Source: Hemileia vastatrix (Eukaryota > Basidiomycota > Pucciniomycetes > Pucciniales > Zaghouaniaceae). Taken from it: a stretch of DNA of 64,000 bases. Positions 21,179 through 33,413 of the stretch are shown here, piece by piece (the first letter of the stretch is position 1; every line of letters starts with the position of its first letter). Where the stretch lies: positions 19,827,001 through 19,891,000 of the forward strand of contig JASXTE010000015.1 of assembly GCA_030280995.1 (NCBI GenBank), in the 5' to 3' direction. A program made the position numbers and the translations under genes. The notes below the pieces were generated by a model. The model searched no databases and was not told the DNA's origin. It saw only the letters and a program-made list of their open reading frames with translations.

Positions 21179-22129
21179 TCAAATCTTTTCTTTTAATTTC
21201 TCTCGAACCAATCTTTTCATTTTCTCCAAAACTACCCTTATCTCCTTCCTGCATTTCTCAAATACCTCCTCCTCTCCTACCGGAACCACCTCTCCCATCT
21301 CCAAGAGCTCCTCTGCCACGTCGAAGGAAGCCGCGTCGATAATTGTGTCAACCTCCCCACATAATTCTTCCACGAACCTTACTCGTCGACCTTGACGAGG
21401 TTTCTTCGACCACACCTGGTCCAGGGTGTCTTCAGGTTCTTCAATTACTTCCGTGGCCAGAGGGTTTGCCTCAGTTGGTATAACCGACGCAGGCTCCGCA
21501 ATTGGCTCTTCAAGGTTATTTGATGTCTAAAACAAAACTCATCAGTAACTTCATCCTTAAAATAAACAATTAAAACTTACCTCGAAGATGGGGTCAGGCT
21601 CTAAAAATAACCTTGGCGCCACTTTGACCTCTACCTCTCTCTCTTCCTCGTTGTCCTTGATGACCACCCGTCGTTTCTTGGGTGCCCGCCCTGGAACAGG
21701 GACTTCATCTTCATCTTCCTCCACCAACTTGTCGACCTCTTCCTCGACACCTCGCTTCGAACTTGTGGCCTGGGTTACCCAGGTTGAGATCTCATTGTTT
21801 AATTCCTTATCATTTTCCCCCACCAATTGTTCATCTTCGATCGAGACATCCCAAATGTCTTCGACCACCTCTTTGGTTTTAGGAATTACCCAAAACTTAG
21901 TCTTGGTAAATCACTTTTCGATTTCTGCGTTCTTTGTCAATGCATCGCACGCCACTCGCCGCCAACGACAAAACTCGCATTTCTGGTGAGGGCCTCAAGT
22001 CGCCGTACTTTTGACACAGAAATACTCCATGCTTTCACAAGCCGTGCAAGTCTGTGAAAACTGTCGCGTGATCATTCCCCCATCCGCTTTAGGGTGTGGA
22101 GGCGTAGGTGTGGGAGTGGGGCAGTTCAT
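21179..22129 (-). pseudogene. Spliced antisense gene of element 2
   Basis: On the minus strand an ATG at 22129 opens a frame to 21581. A 54-base intron (GTAAGT at 21580 to TTTTAG ending at 21527) joins in phase 0 to 21526-21179, giving about 298 codons. The N-terminal part is Cys-rich (C..C, then CEFCRWRR..C), possibly zinc-binding. The middle is acidic, with a basic run (PKKRR) like a nuclear localisation signal. A second basic patch (KKPRQGRR) and a helical charged C-terminus follow. Two TGA codons interrupt it (after codons 44 and 69); both fit CGA to TGA change. No family is recognised. Antisense ORFs between pol and 3' LTR are known in some plant gypsy elements; a link is inference. Confidence 0.6.
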
Positions 22130-22241
22130 TATAAAAAAAGAATAATTAAGAAGTGAGAAAAAAATTATTAGAAGAAGGGAAACTAGTGTGGGAAGATGGC
22201 TCAAGCTCAACGGAGTTCGCAATTTTTTATACCCGGGCATC

Positions 22242-22993
22242 TGTCACGCGCCACGTGACACTCAAGGCGAAATCAGCTCATTAAATCAATAACATCGAGT
22301 CCTAAATCTATACTCGAAGCGCAGAAAGCAATTCTCTATAGCAACTGCAATTTCCTTTGTGTACTTACTATTTAACTGCGCTAGCCTAAACTCTAAATCT
22401 AAATTAGTCAATCTCCCAATAGGGTGCCTTAGTCCTTTTCAATAAGTGACGCACAGCGCTAGGCTCAATGAAATAGTACAATAGTAGTTTTCATTAAAGT
22501 TTTGTTAATTAATTAAAAAGGGGTAAATTGAGCATGGACGGATATTTAGCGAAGAGGGTCTAAGTGTATGTTAGTAATGGTGCAATGGAAGGGAGGTCAA
22601 TGCGAGGAGGAACAAAGGATATAAAAGGGGTTGGGTATTTGGTTCGATATTCCTTAGAATTAAATTATAAAATCGTATTTACATTAATAGTGGTAAATCT
22701 TTAAAGTTAAAATCATTGTTATTGTATCTTTCTTTTATTTTCTCAATATTCATTTCTAAATCCTAAATCTTTGATTATTGAGTTTCCAACCCTTCGTGAG
22801 ATTTTAAGAATTACTATTACCATTGAAACTAGTCTATAATTCTTCTCGAACGAACCTCGAACCTGTAGCTCTTACTTCGAGTGACCTTCGAATAATTCCT
22901 CGAATCATTCCTCTGTGCTTCGAAGAAGTTTCTAAATCCCTCATCTCACTTTCAGGAACATCCTCGACCTTGTGCGTAGGTCGTCCGGTGACA
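22242..22993 (+). repeat. 3' LTR of element 2
   Basis: The 752-bp partner of 14625-15376. It keeps CG at most sites where the 5' LTR has TG or CA. At two sites the two LTRs show TG against CA, as if both lost the same CpG on opposite strands. Confidence 0.9.
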
Positions 22994-23347
22994 CTTAAAA
23001 ACCCAAAAAAGGGTGCGAGATGTGGGGTAACTACATACAGTCCTTGGCAGGCACTTGCACAGGTAAATCCTTGACTAATTTAGGCAAATTTAAGCTTGGT
23101 AGTGAATTAAAGCGCCAAAATTGAGGTTATTAATGAAATTAGTACATATAAAGAGGGTCAATGCATTTGTAATTAAGCTAGGACACTAAATAAGCACCTG
23201 TTGCTTATTTTAGTGTGTTTCCACATAGTGGGCATACAATGTGGGGGTAATGATAGTTTAAAAATGCTAACCTTGATAAAAATGAAGCTATTCACATGGG
23301 ATAAATGTAGGCAGTAACTGTCCAGTTGCACAGAAGCCATTTCTGGC

Positions 23348-23349
<2 letters not shown>

Positions 23350-23400
<51 letters not shown>
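23350..23400. repeat. Poly-A tract of 51 bases
   Basis: A pure A run inside the minus-strand family-C LTR C2. The homologous place in copy C3 has 28 T (58625-58652) and in C1 only six T (near 2145). Confidence 0.9.
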
Positions 23401-23401
<1 letters not shown>

Positions 23402-23860
23402 ACCAAATTTGAAAAGTGTTCTTTTTATGCATTTGAATTACCCAATCAATAGTCCTAAATAAGACAAATTGATCTGTCAAGGCACATTTTCAATATTATT
23501 AAATTTATATAGCACATATATTTTAAATTTTTAAGTGATTTAAAGCACATTTCTTGTTTTTCATATAAAACAATGAAAACAACAGCTTTTTAAATCTACT
23601 TAAACATTATGAAGAATTATGTTTAAAGTTCTTAAGATAACCCTAACATATTCCAACTTAATATGAAGTACATAAGACCTATAAAAGGTGGATATATGTT
23701 TGCATATAAGGTATTATAATGGCATATATTGTATCAAATCATTAATTTCACTTATGTATACATCTTGTATACCTTTACTTATTCTTCCCATGTGTACTAC
23801 ATGTGTTTAACATAATTTATGAGCAATTTTTACTCAGTCCTGTGAATATCCAGGCTGATA

Positions 23861-23893
23861 GTGCGGGTACTAGGTGCTTTCTCACTAATCATG

Positions 23894-23974
<81 letters not shown>

Positions 23975-24109
23975 AAAAATCATGTTAATTTCACACTCAC
24001 TCACTCACTGATTAAAAAATCAATTCAGTTTCCTAACTCTCACATTGTTTCACAAGAGTTAATTAAAAATAAAATAAAAAATCCATTTATTTAATATACT
24101 TTATTTATA

Positions 24110-24149
<40 letters not shown>

Positions 24150-24700
24150 CAATCCAAACAAACCACAACCAACCTTTTTCTTTAAACATCTCATCCACGC
24201 AAACAATACCGACTTTTACAACCACTTCACATAGCTTTACATATATAACATATACATCTACACATCTCTCTGCCTATCTCTTTATCTCTCCCTCTCCCTC
24301 TCCCTCTCTCTCTCTCTATATATATATATGTAAACACATTTCAATAATCCTTATTCACCAAATCCATTCCGCAAAAAAAAAAGAAAATAATAAAAATAAG
24401 TACCTATATCATTCGATGATCTTGTCACTGTAGCAGATACATAAAAATCTAACACAATAGAAAATTACTAAGCTAATAAAATGAAATAAAATCTCAAGCA
24501 TAATAAAGAGAAGTCTAAGTTTAAAAGATAGAAAGAGAGAGAGAGAGATAAATATTTGGATAAGTTATGCCTATTCATTGATCAATAGAAAAAAACGTAA
24601 ACATATGATATATTCCTAATCCCATTTGCAAACAACTATAAAGGGTAATAAAAAAAACAAGAAATTATAATGAATATAAACAGAGGCTTTATGTATGTAT
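23861..24700. other. Gene-free stretch with microsatellites
   Basis: It holds a (TA)n tract at about 23898-23926 running into (GA)n to about 23961, another (TA)n at about 24113-24147, and CT/TA tracts near 24280-24329. No gene is seen. The last part is probably the 3' untranslated region of the arrestin-like gene. Confidence 0.7.
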
Positions 24701-27700
24701 TTATTTAGGAGCTTCCCATTGCCTAATTAAATTATCTAACTTTCCAGCCAAGGAAACACTGTTGTTGCTGGATAAACTCAACCGGTTCAATTCACGACTA
24801 GATAGAATACCATCATCATCACCCAAGTCATTAACTTGGCCGCTATACGAAAGTCTATTCTTCCAGAAATCTTTTGCCCTAACCACCGAATTGGCTGATT
24901 GCAAAGGAGTGCTGTTTGAAGGTGTAGTAGAATCATTGCCTGTTCTAGACGACCTGTTAGAATTGACACGACCTAATGACCAACCAGATAAAGGATTAAT
25001 AACGGAATGTGGTCGAGGACGATGCGGCATCACTGATATAGGAGGATGGGAAGGTTTATGAACTTCAATCGGGGTTGGGACTTGATGAATAGGAGCTGCA
25101 CTTGCAGGTAAACTAGTGCGTCGGCCATTTAGTGACAAAGACAAAGAAGAAGATTGAGTCATAAGATCTGATGGGGCCCGATTTTTCGTGGACAATCGTT
25201 GGTTAATAGAATGATTAACTGATTGACGACGGAAAACGTTCGAAGTCTGAGTTTGCTGGTTTGTGGGAAGATGTTCATGTTTTCGAGAAGCATGAGAAAA
25301 AGATAAAGAAGACCGTAATGAAGAAGAGGACAAAGACGAAGAAGACGATGAAAAAGAGGAAGAGGACGATGAAGACGATGATAATAAGGAAGAAGTTGAA
25401 CCTGTAGAAGTAACGGGTTGCCCTTGCTTCGACTTTTGGAATTTACCAGCCCAGTGAGCTGCAGCAGATAAAACTCGACTTCCCCTAGGAGCTCTAATTG
25501 AATCATACTCTTGCGACGTTAAAGGAATCGGACGATCAAGATCAATTTGATGATCTTCAACTGAGATAGAGATCCTGGATAAAGAATCTCCCACAACATG
25601 AGAGGCTGATGGAGGAACACCTGAGCTGGGTAAATAATCAGGTTGATGAAGATCAGTTAGCTCAGAAGAGTCAAGGAAAGAAGACATTGCTGTGGCTATT
25701 TTTGATTCTGGTGGTAATGCGACCACTACTGCTGATGGTGTTGTTGAACGGCTAAATTGTCCGGATCGAGGGGAAAGAATAGGTTGTCCAGCTAAAACAA
25801 GAGATGAACTTTTAGTAGGTGAACGATGAATAACAGGCATTGAGAGGCGCTTAGATGTAGCTTTTTGTACAGCTTGATTGGTTTCTTGCAGAGCCTTGAT
25901 CAGCTCTTCTTCAATTTCATTGAGTTGATCACCGTTCCAACCGCCTGGCAATTCATTAAAAGGTAATGGTGAATGGCTACCACAAGTACTTGAAAGCTGG
26001 GAAGATTTGGCAAGACGATCGGGAGTATGAGTAGAAGATGGTTGACGCTTAGTTCTTACTTTGCGGCTTAAAGGAGGGGTAGCATTATTGTCAAGTTGAT
26101 CAGACGGCTTGAGAGAAAAAGAAGAATCAGTTAAGTTGGCATGTTTAGGGGGTAAATGAGTGTGGGAAGAAAAAGTTGGGTTGGAAACACAGTTTGTGGT
26201 TGTAGATGGGACAAAAGGGCTCTTAGAATGAGATTCTTGATCAACATAAAGAGGAAATGGTACGGAATCTTTATCAATACTGATTGATTTAACGGATTTG
26301 GTAGGCGAACTGAGATTAGGAGATGACGATGGCATGTTTTTAGGTAAAAGGCTCTCAGAATTGTTATTGGAAAGAGGTTTAATATTTGAAAGCCGAGCAG
26401 AAGAAAATGGCTTGGTAATGTGTTCATGATTCACAATAGTGCGGTTGCTAAAATGAAAACCCATACGGCAAGTTAATGACAAAAAGAAGAAGAAAAAAGA
26501 AAAAAAAAAAAAAAAAAACGGATTGGAATATAAACAAGTCCTCACCCAGGTGAAAGATTATTTTGCTGATCAGTTAAATGAGGCACCCTCAAATCTAAAC
26601 CTAAAGCTGAGATTAAAGTTGGGGACTGAGAATCAGGGAGATCCGATGAGGGAGAAGTAATATTGGGTAATGGAGATGTTGAATCATCAACATTATTAGA
26701 ATCAGGCTTGACAGAAGAACAAGACGATGCCCGACTAGAGCGAGGTAATGTAGAAGGGGTATCATCTACAAGTGTCGGCATGCGTTTGAGTAAATTGTCA
26801 GATAAAGCAGTACGGGAAGTAGTGAGGTTGTGGTTAAAATGAAGATCGTGAGAATTTAAATGAGAAAACAATGCAGCAGGAGGTACAGCGGGTTGTCGTG
26901 TAAGGGAAGGAGTTGAAGAATCCAAATCAATTGAATCAACACTAGGAATATTATTTGAAAGGAAATTTGCACTAGTAGTAGTGGCGGCACTGGTAAGGGG
27001 GGGAGGAGTTAAGGGCCTAGGAGAAGAAGGATCTGAATGTTTAGGTTTGGGAGAATGAGCGGCTGGTATAGGATTGGGCTCTGGAACAGCATCGAGAAAA
27101 GGTTGCCGGAGAGGAATGGCACAACTTCTTGCACGAAGTGCGCCGGCAGTTCCAGTATGACCTGGGTGGAGAGGGCGGTTAGAAGATACATTAGAAGAAT
27201 GGGAGTGAGTCTGACGATCTCCTAGTGAAGAAGATGTTGATGATGATTCAATTGCCTGGGCATGACGGTTTAGTAAGCCAGCAAGGCCTGCCAAGCCTGC
27301 GGAGTCACGGCGTGTAAATTTGGCAGGCATATATGAATTTGACGACAAAGAAGCCGATGATGGAAGTTGATCATGGTCTTGGTTGGTATTAGAACGAATT
27401 TCATTATTAGGATAATTATTTCGACAGGCGTGACTACTACTGTGGCAATCATTGTGTTTACTTTGATCTTCATGAATATGAAGATCATTATCATTACGTG
27501 ACAACGCAGAAGGGGAATTATCATGGTGATCTGATGGATTTGTCTGAGGTAAAGAGTTTAAGTCAGCTTTATCTGTGCTGCCACTCTCACGAGCAGTAAC
27601 GTTTTCAGGTAGCCAAACACTTGCAGAGTTATGGATGGTTTGATCATCTTCGGGTTCAGAAGGATTAGCTGAATGATTATTTGGGGAAGTAGAACGAACC

Positions 27701-30353
27701 CCTGTATCGGATTGATTGAAATAATTGTTGACACTGGCCAATGAAGCTAAAGCTTCTTTAGAAAGTTGATTGCCATGCATCGTACCAGCTCTGCTTTCTC
27801 CAACTTCACCAATAGTTTCAAGGTGACGGTAGGGTTGATGGCCTGAATTAAAAACTTCATGAAAACTAGCTGGAGAAGATGAACGAGAAGATGCTTCAAA
27901 AGCTATGGTGATGCAATAGGATTAATAGGTGCAGTTATATCTGTATGACAGTTACAAATCGCATGAAAGTAAAAAAAAATAAAAATAAAATAAAAAAATC
28001 CTTACAAGGAATATGATGATTAGGTGGAGGGAGAGGAGCAACTGATGGTCTAGATGGCTGAATAGTGTGAGGTGGTTGTGGAAGATCACGTTTCTTTGAT
28101 GATGCAGCCGAATGAATAGATGCATTGTTAAGGTTCACTAGAGAGTGATGATCAGAGGGCAAATGATGAAAAGTGTCTCTTCGTGAATCTTGTAAATAAG
28201 ATATATTAGTGTCCATAGGCACTTTAAATGACAAAAATCCATCAGAGTGAAAACAAGGGAAAAAAACAGATGGAGAGATCAACATACTAAGAGGTACGCT
28301 TTGAGGATGTGAAGATGATGGGAATGGTTGAGGGTGGGACGTCTGGTGTGGAAAAGGTTGGGCATGAGAATTCGGAATAATGAACGGTGAGTCAAGGGGA
28401 AGTGAATTATGGCGTGGCCTGGGCGGCGCATAAGGAGATGGGAAAGAGGAATGATTAAACGTAGTTGGTGGTAGGGGAAAGTTGACAGATGGGTGTGATG
28501 AAGGATCATGATAATAATCTGTTGGATGCAGTTGTTGTTGAGATGATATTGAGATAGAGTCAGATGATGATAAATCCCACTGTGAATGAATTGAAGATGA
28601 AGATGAAAGTGGATAAGGGTGGGGATGGGAATCTGAAGGTACCGATGGGATGGAAGAATATGAAGGTTGATAAGAAAGAGGGGAATAATATGGGACAGTG
28701 GGATACGAAGGAGGATTGTGGGTTAGAGAGGGAGATGACCAAGAATTACGATGAAGGTCAGTTGGAGGAATAGGAGGAGGCCAATTCTGGCGATGATGAT
28801 GTGAAGAAGAGGGCACAGGAGAGTGCCGAGGCGAATGAACAGGGGAAGGTAAAGGAGATGAAGGTTTTGAAAGCAGCCCAGGTTGAAGTGACACAGGATG
28901 GGGGGATGTTGAGCGACGACGAGGTGGAGGAGGTGAAAGAATTGGGGCTAAGGAAGAATTGGTAAAAGACCGAGGCCTTGTGATGAGGGAATGAAGAGGG
29001 TCCTCAGTGGATGTGGGTAAAACGTGCTCGATTGACTGTGGAGCTGAAGTGACATCTTTAGGAAGAGAGGAAGGATGGGCAACATGAATCGGCAGCTCAA
29101 TAATAAGATCTTTCCTGCAAAAAATATTTTAAAGGAGGGGGGGAAAGTGTCACTAGCCGTTAGTGCAGAGATGCAACAAAAGAAAAAGGCAACTTACCCA
29201 AGAGGAGAGGTGTCTAATCGAACTGAAAGGTAAATTGATATTTCAAATTGTTTGTTACGTCTGCTAGAGATTGATTCTTGGGCTTGTTGATCATGGTCAG
29301 GCAACTGAGCAACCAACGTCACAGTTTTAGGAGCACTTGAATTGGGTGGAAATTGATATAGAGGACCACTGAAGGGAGTAGATTGGATGACTTGAGTCAG
29401 GGGCGGATCTGTTGAATTGGGAATAATTAATTTTTTGCACAATTGCAACGAAGCGCCCAATATCTGATTGAAAAGGAAGAGTTAGTAGCGAAACAAAAAG
29501 TGAAAACCGATTTTGAGTTGAAAGAGAAAAAAAAAAAAGAAAAAAAAAGACAAAAACAAAAACAAACATGATGGTGAGAGTTATTTTTGACTGATAGCTG
29601 GACGTTTATCAACCCGGAAGTAGGACCGAACCAAAAAAGAGAACGATCCAATTTAGCTTCAGCTGATAAAGATCCAGAGGTATGCCGGATTTCAGCGCGT
29701 TCTTCGATAGGTTGACGAAACACAGGGGCAGAGTAATCCGACCAGCTTTCGTATATGGATACGTTGATTGATTTGGTGACAATAGAACGTTCACCTGTTG
29801 AGATGGACAAGACATGGCAGGTAGCCTTGAGGACGTAATAAACTCTAGCCAACTTGGAAAAATGTATAGAAGAGGGTAATTTTGAAGAAATTGGAAATGA
29901 AAACGGAAAGCGAGTAGTTCCTTGCAAGGCGGTGTAATCTAGATGAAAACCAAGACAAGAAAAAGAGTTTAGCAAAATAAAAGAAAAGAGCAGGAAGAAA
30001 GAACTAGACAAACAGTGACCACCAATTGGATCTTCCGAGGTTGACACAGCATTTGAAGGAGGTAAGCTAGGATCTTGGAAGAGACAAGAGAGTGGGCCCA
30101 AGATGGTAGATTGAGAAGATACATGAGGTAATGAGAGTTGAGCGAAGCCAATGAATTCGACAGCTAAGCGGCTGATGGCAATAGAACATTTTTTTGAGCA
30201 ACTTAGTTGTAACAAACCAGACAGAGGTTGATGTGGAGTAAAAGAGGAAGAGGAGGGTAAGAGTGTGAGGGAGATGACTGGATGATGATAGGTAGCATTT
30301 GGAGGTAGAGGAGGCGAATGGCAAGGAGTGGGTGCATGGACTTGAGAAGACAT
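24701..30353 (-). CDS. Arrestin-related trafficking adaptor-like protein
   Basis: Six exons: 30353-30020, 29938-29568, 29463-29198, 29114-28006, 27902-26546, 26447-24701 (about 1727 residues). All junctions are GT...AG and keep frame; the first donor could be three bases earlier. Residues 1 to about 330 look like an arrestin fold: VISLTLLP..FTPHQPLSGLLQL at the N-terminus, an aromatic beta-rich middle, and LINVQLSVKNNS. The remaining roughly 1400 residues are Ser/Pro/His-rich and probably disordered, with a poly-Ser run. A PPSY motif (28703-28714) is the PPxY type that binds WW domains of Rsp5/NEDD4 ubiquitin ligases. Known relatives (yeast ART proteins, PalF/Rim8) recruit Rsp5 to membrane cargo; which subfamily this belongs to is not clear. 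The tail is much longer than in yeast ARTs. It is divergent from the tetraspanin gene. Confidence 0.75.
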
Positions 30354-30916
30354 GATAAGATAGGATGAGTGAGGGTGGGATGGAGATGGGAGAATGAAGA
30401 GTTAACTAAAAGTGAAAGATGATATAGATAGACTACAAGATAAATATTTAACTATAAGATAATTATATATATACAAAGAATAAGAATTCAGTGAGGAAAG
30501 AAGAATGTTGAGCAGTAAGAGAAAGAGGAAGATGAACAGCCAACCTAAAGTCAGAATATCCAAAGCATATTGCAAATCAAAACAAACAAAGGGGCCGAAG
30601 CTTGTTGATGGGGCGCGTTGCTTACTAAATGCGTGTCGGGAGTCGCGTCAAATGCGTGTGAAAAAGTAGAGCGGTGATTGAGCGGACTGCGGAGTGAGTT
30701 ATGCATATTGCACTTTCCCATGCATCATGGCGCCCAGTCTGAGCCAACGCTACCAAGTCTGTCTGACTTGTCATTCAATTTGCAATTCATATTCATTCAA
30801 TTTGCAATTCATATTCATTCAATTTGCAATTCATATTCTTCTACTTCCCCTTCCTTCTTTTTTCTCATCCACATTCTTCTTAAGCACCATCCACTTACTT
30901 CCCAGCGCCGGTCGCC
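30354..30916. promoter_or_regulatory. Divergent upstream region, arrestin/tetraspanin
   Basis: The 563 bases between two divergent start codons must hold both promoters. A 22-bp unit (ATTCAATTTGCAATTCATAT plus TC) is repeated three times in tandem at 30773-30838, in the presumed tetraspanin leader. CT-rich runs precede the tetraspanin ATG. Confidence 0.5.
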
Positions 30917-31766
30917 ATGCCTAAACTACACCCTCTCACTCGTTGGACATTCATTTTCATCTTTTTCAATATACTTCTTCTCCTCGCGATTGGCGCTTCC
31001 GCTTATCTCGTCTATTATTCCAAATCTCTCCTTGATGAAGCTCCCCATCGTGATGCCTCCTTTTATTGGAGAATCATCTTTTCTGACTATCTACATCCCC
31101 TTTTACCCATCCTTTTTTCTTCTTCTGCTCTTCTCTCTATCTTTGTCGCTTCTTGGTCTCTCGCCACTCAACCAACCCGCTCTAATTCAGCCACAACCCC
31201 TCTTTCCATTTATCTCATCATCGTGGTTCTTTCCTTCATCACCACCCTTTCAACTGGAACCTACATTTGGTTCTCAACTCTCCGTGAACGTGTCGCTTTC
31301 ACTAAAATTTGGATGGCTCTCCCATTTGATGCCCAATCTTTTATTCAAAACGATCTCAAATGTTGTGGTTGGCTCAATGCCACCTCTGCTGGCCTCTTCT
31401 CCCCCGAACTTCAATCAGGTTTTTGCGCAAACCCTCAGTCAATCCCTTCCAATCCTGACCCCAATCTGTCAATCGGTTGCATCAACTCATTTCAAAACCG
31501 GTTGGACGACATCCTCAATATATTATTCACTTCTATTTATGGCTTCACCGCCATCCAGTTTGCAGCCTTTATTTCTGCAGCATGCATCATTAATTTAAGG
31601 AATCAAGAGCGACGGTCAGTTTTCTCTATTTGAGTAACCATCTAAAGAGTTTCTCATTTGTTTTCATCTTTTTTTTTCTTCTCTCTGCTTCCAACGACTC
31701 AAAACCATCATCAGGTTCATGAAAATTGACTACAAACTTTTGAGTGGCAAAGGAGGCTTTGTTTAA
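30917..31766 (+). CDS. Fungal tetraspanin
   Basis: Exons 30917-31614 and 31715-31766 encode 249 residues. Four hydrophobic segments lie near residues 9-30, 52-72, 93-115 and 205-228. The large extracellular loop between segments 3 and 4 carries CCGW (31361-31372), the tetraspanin signature, and two more Cys (GFC, GC) for disulphides. The 100-base intron (GTCAGT...CATCAG) is preferred over read-through to a stop at 31631, because splicing gives a basic tail ending GKGGFV, which I recall as typical for fungal tetraspanins. Such proteins (Pls1, Tsp2 types) organise membrane domains and in some pathogens are needed for appressorium function. Which type this is cannot be told by eye. Confidence 0.82.
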
Positions 31767-32122
31767 TCTAATCATTTCTTTTGGACACCCTTTTCAACCG
31801 GATTCTATTGACTGTCGTCGATCACGTGCATGATTTCCTTTCCTTTTTCAATCTTTTTTTATGCATCCAAAATCTTTTCGCTTTTTCATTGGTCTGGCTT
31901 GAATGGCTTTACTCTATCAGATCAACTTTTACTATTCAAATCGATAGCTCATCATTATGGTCAAGATTATTTTGATTTAGCTCAAGTCAAGAAGTTATAG
32001 TATGTTGGTGACCCCAATTATATTTATAAAATTTCGCATCTATATGTGGCATAAAATTATCGTTTTCTTTATTTCTTCTTTTTTTGGAAAATTGTATTTT
32101 TTATGACTTTTGGCTTTCACAT

Positions 32123-32159
<37 letters not shown>

Positions 32160-33053
32160 TGTTTTTACTTTTTTGAGACTAGACTTCAGTACACGCATAT
32201 ATTTTTATACTACTTTTTGTCGTTGATTTGCATTGATCCAATTACAATTTCTGCTCCGATTACTAATCCATTCAGACTTGTTACTTTCTAATTCATATAA
32301 TCATCATCATGCTCATAATCAAGATATTAATTGTAATATTGATCATTAAACTGGTGAGATTTTAGGGCCAACTCATCATTCCCCTCGCATATAACTCCAT
32401 AAGTTTTGATTGCGCCAAGCGATAAGAAAGTTAATGAAAATGGATGGATGGATGATGGTAGTAACGATGTCAAAAAAAAATTCTTAATTTTAATTATTAA
32501 GGCTAAATTTTGGGTTGTCGTATGGACTGAGACGATCTAATGAGATCTTCAATTTGCCGAGTTGATCCAAAAGTCGGCAACGTCTCATCATTGTCCTGGT
32601 CAACATTTAAAAAAAAATGTTGCCATATTTGTATGTATATATCTCAGTAGAGCATCCACCCAGATGAAGATGTATGGTAAAGTTCGTTCATGTAGTATGA
32701 TGGGATCATTGTTGTATGTATGGTACAGTACACCCCCCTCAAGAAGTCCTAGTGATTTTTTTCGTATATGCTCTTCCGCCAGCCAACTACCTCATGCTCG
32801 CACCATCGTACTCACGTTTTCCTTACTGGCTCATATATTTCTAATAGATCTTAAAAAATAAACTTATATCTCACTTCGCTTTTTTAGTATTTAAGATTTT
32901 TTTGAAAAACACCACTGATGTGTTGAAATGGTTAATCTAGACATTGCACAAGTAAATGGATAAATAGTAAACTATAATTAATCCCCTATGGTACCATATA
33001 TTAAACCATCACTAGCAGAGTTGACGTCTCATGTTCTTCAATAACTTCCACCA
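31767..33053. other. Gene-free stretch after tetraspanin
   Basis: AT-rich DNA with a (TA)n(TG)n tract at about 32123-32160. Short frames here show no recognisable protein character. The first part is probably the tetraspanin 3' untranslated region. Confidence 0.6.
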
Positions 33054-33413
33054 GAAAGAAAAGAATAGAAAAGAAAAGAAAAGAAAAGAAAAGAAAAGAA
33101 AAGAAAAGAAAAGAAAAGAAAAGAAAAGAAAAGAAAAGAAAAGAAAAGAAAAGAAAAGAAAAGAAAAGAAAAGAAAAGAAAAGAAAAGAAAAGAAAAGAA
33201 AAGAAAAGAAAAGAAAAGAAAAGAAAAGAAAAGAAAAGAAAAGAAAAGAAAAGAAAAGAAAAGAAAAGAAAAGAAAAGAAAAGAAAAGAAAAGAAAAGAA
33301 AAGAAAAGAAAAGAAAAGAAAAGAAAAGAAAAGAAAAGAAAAGAAAAGAAAAGAAAAGAAAAGAAAAGAAAAGAAAAGAAAAGAAAAGAAAAGAAAAGAA
33401 AAGAAAAGAAAAG

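Larger units (their letters stand above)
14620..22998 (+). mobile_element. Gypsy element 2, complete but decayed chromovirus
   Basis: Two 752-bp LTRs (14625-15376 and 22242-22993) start TGTCACGCGCCACGTG and end GGTGACA. They are flanked by the duplication CTTAA (14620-14624 and 22994-22998). Inside are gag, a -1 frameshift signal, pol with a C-terminal chromodomain, an AT-rich 3' region and a spliced antisense gene. Gag, pol and the antisense gene carry stop codons. Most LTR differences are CpG transitions. The element is inserted in family-C LTR C2. Confidence 0.92.
4763..23860 (-). repeat. Family-C LTR (C2) split by two gypsy elements
   Basis: Three separated blocks, 4763-5154, 14332-14624 and 22999-23860, read in order on the minus strand as one family-C LTR about 1.55 kb long, matching solo LTR C1. 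The gaps are filled by element 1 and element 2, each with its own target-site duplication. The terminus at 23860 reads CTGATA instead of CTGACA. No clear target duplication of C2 itself was found. Confidence 0.65.

Noticed and set aside
23877..23881. CTTTC as target duplication of LTR C2
   Set aside because: It equals the five bases before 4763 but lies 16 bases beyond the LTR end, so it may be chance.
30678..31598. 306-codon frame overlapping the tetraspanin
   Set aside because: It is the shifted frame of the tetraspanin gene; the tetraspanin frame has four membrane segments and CCGW.
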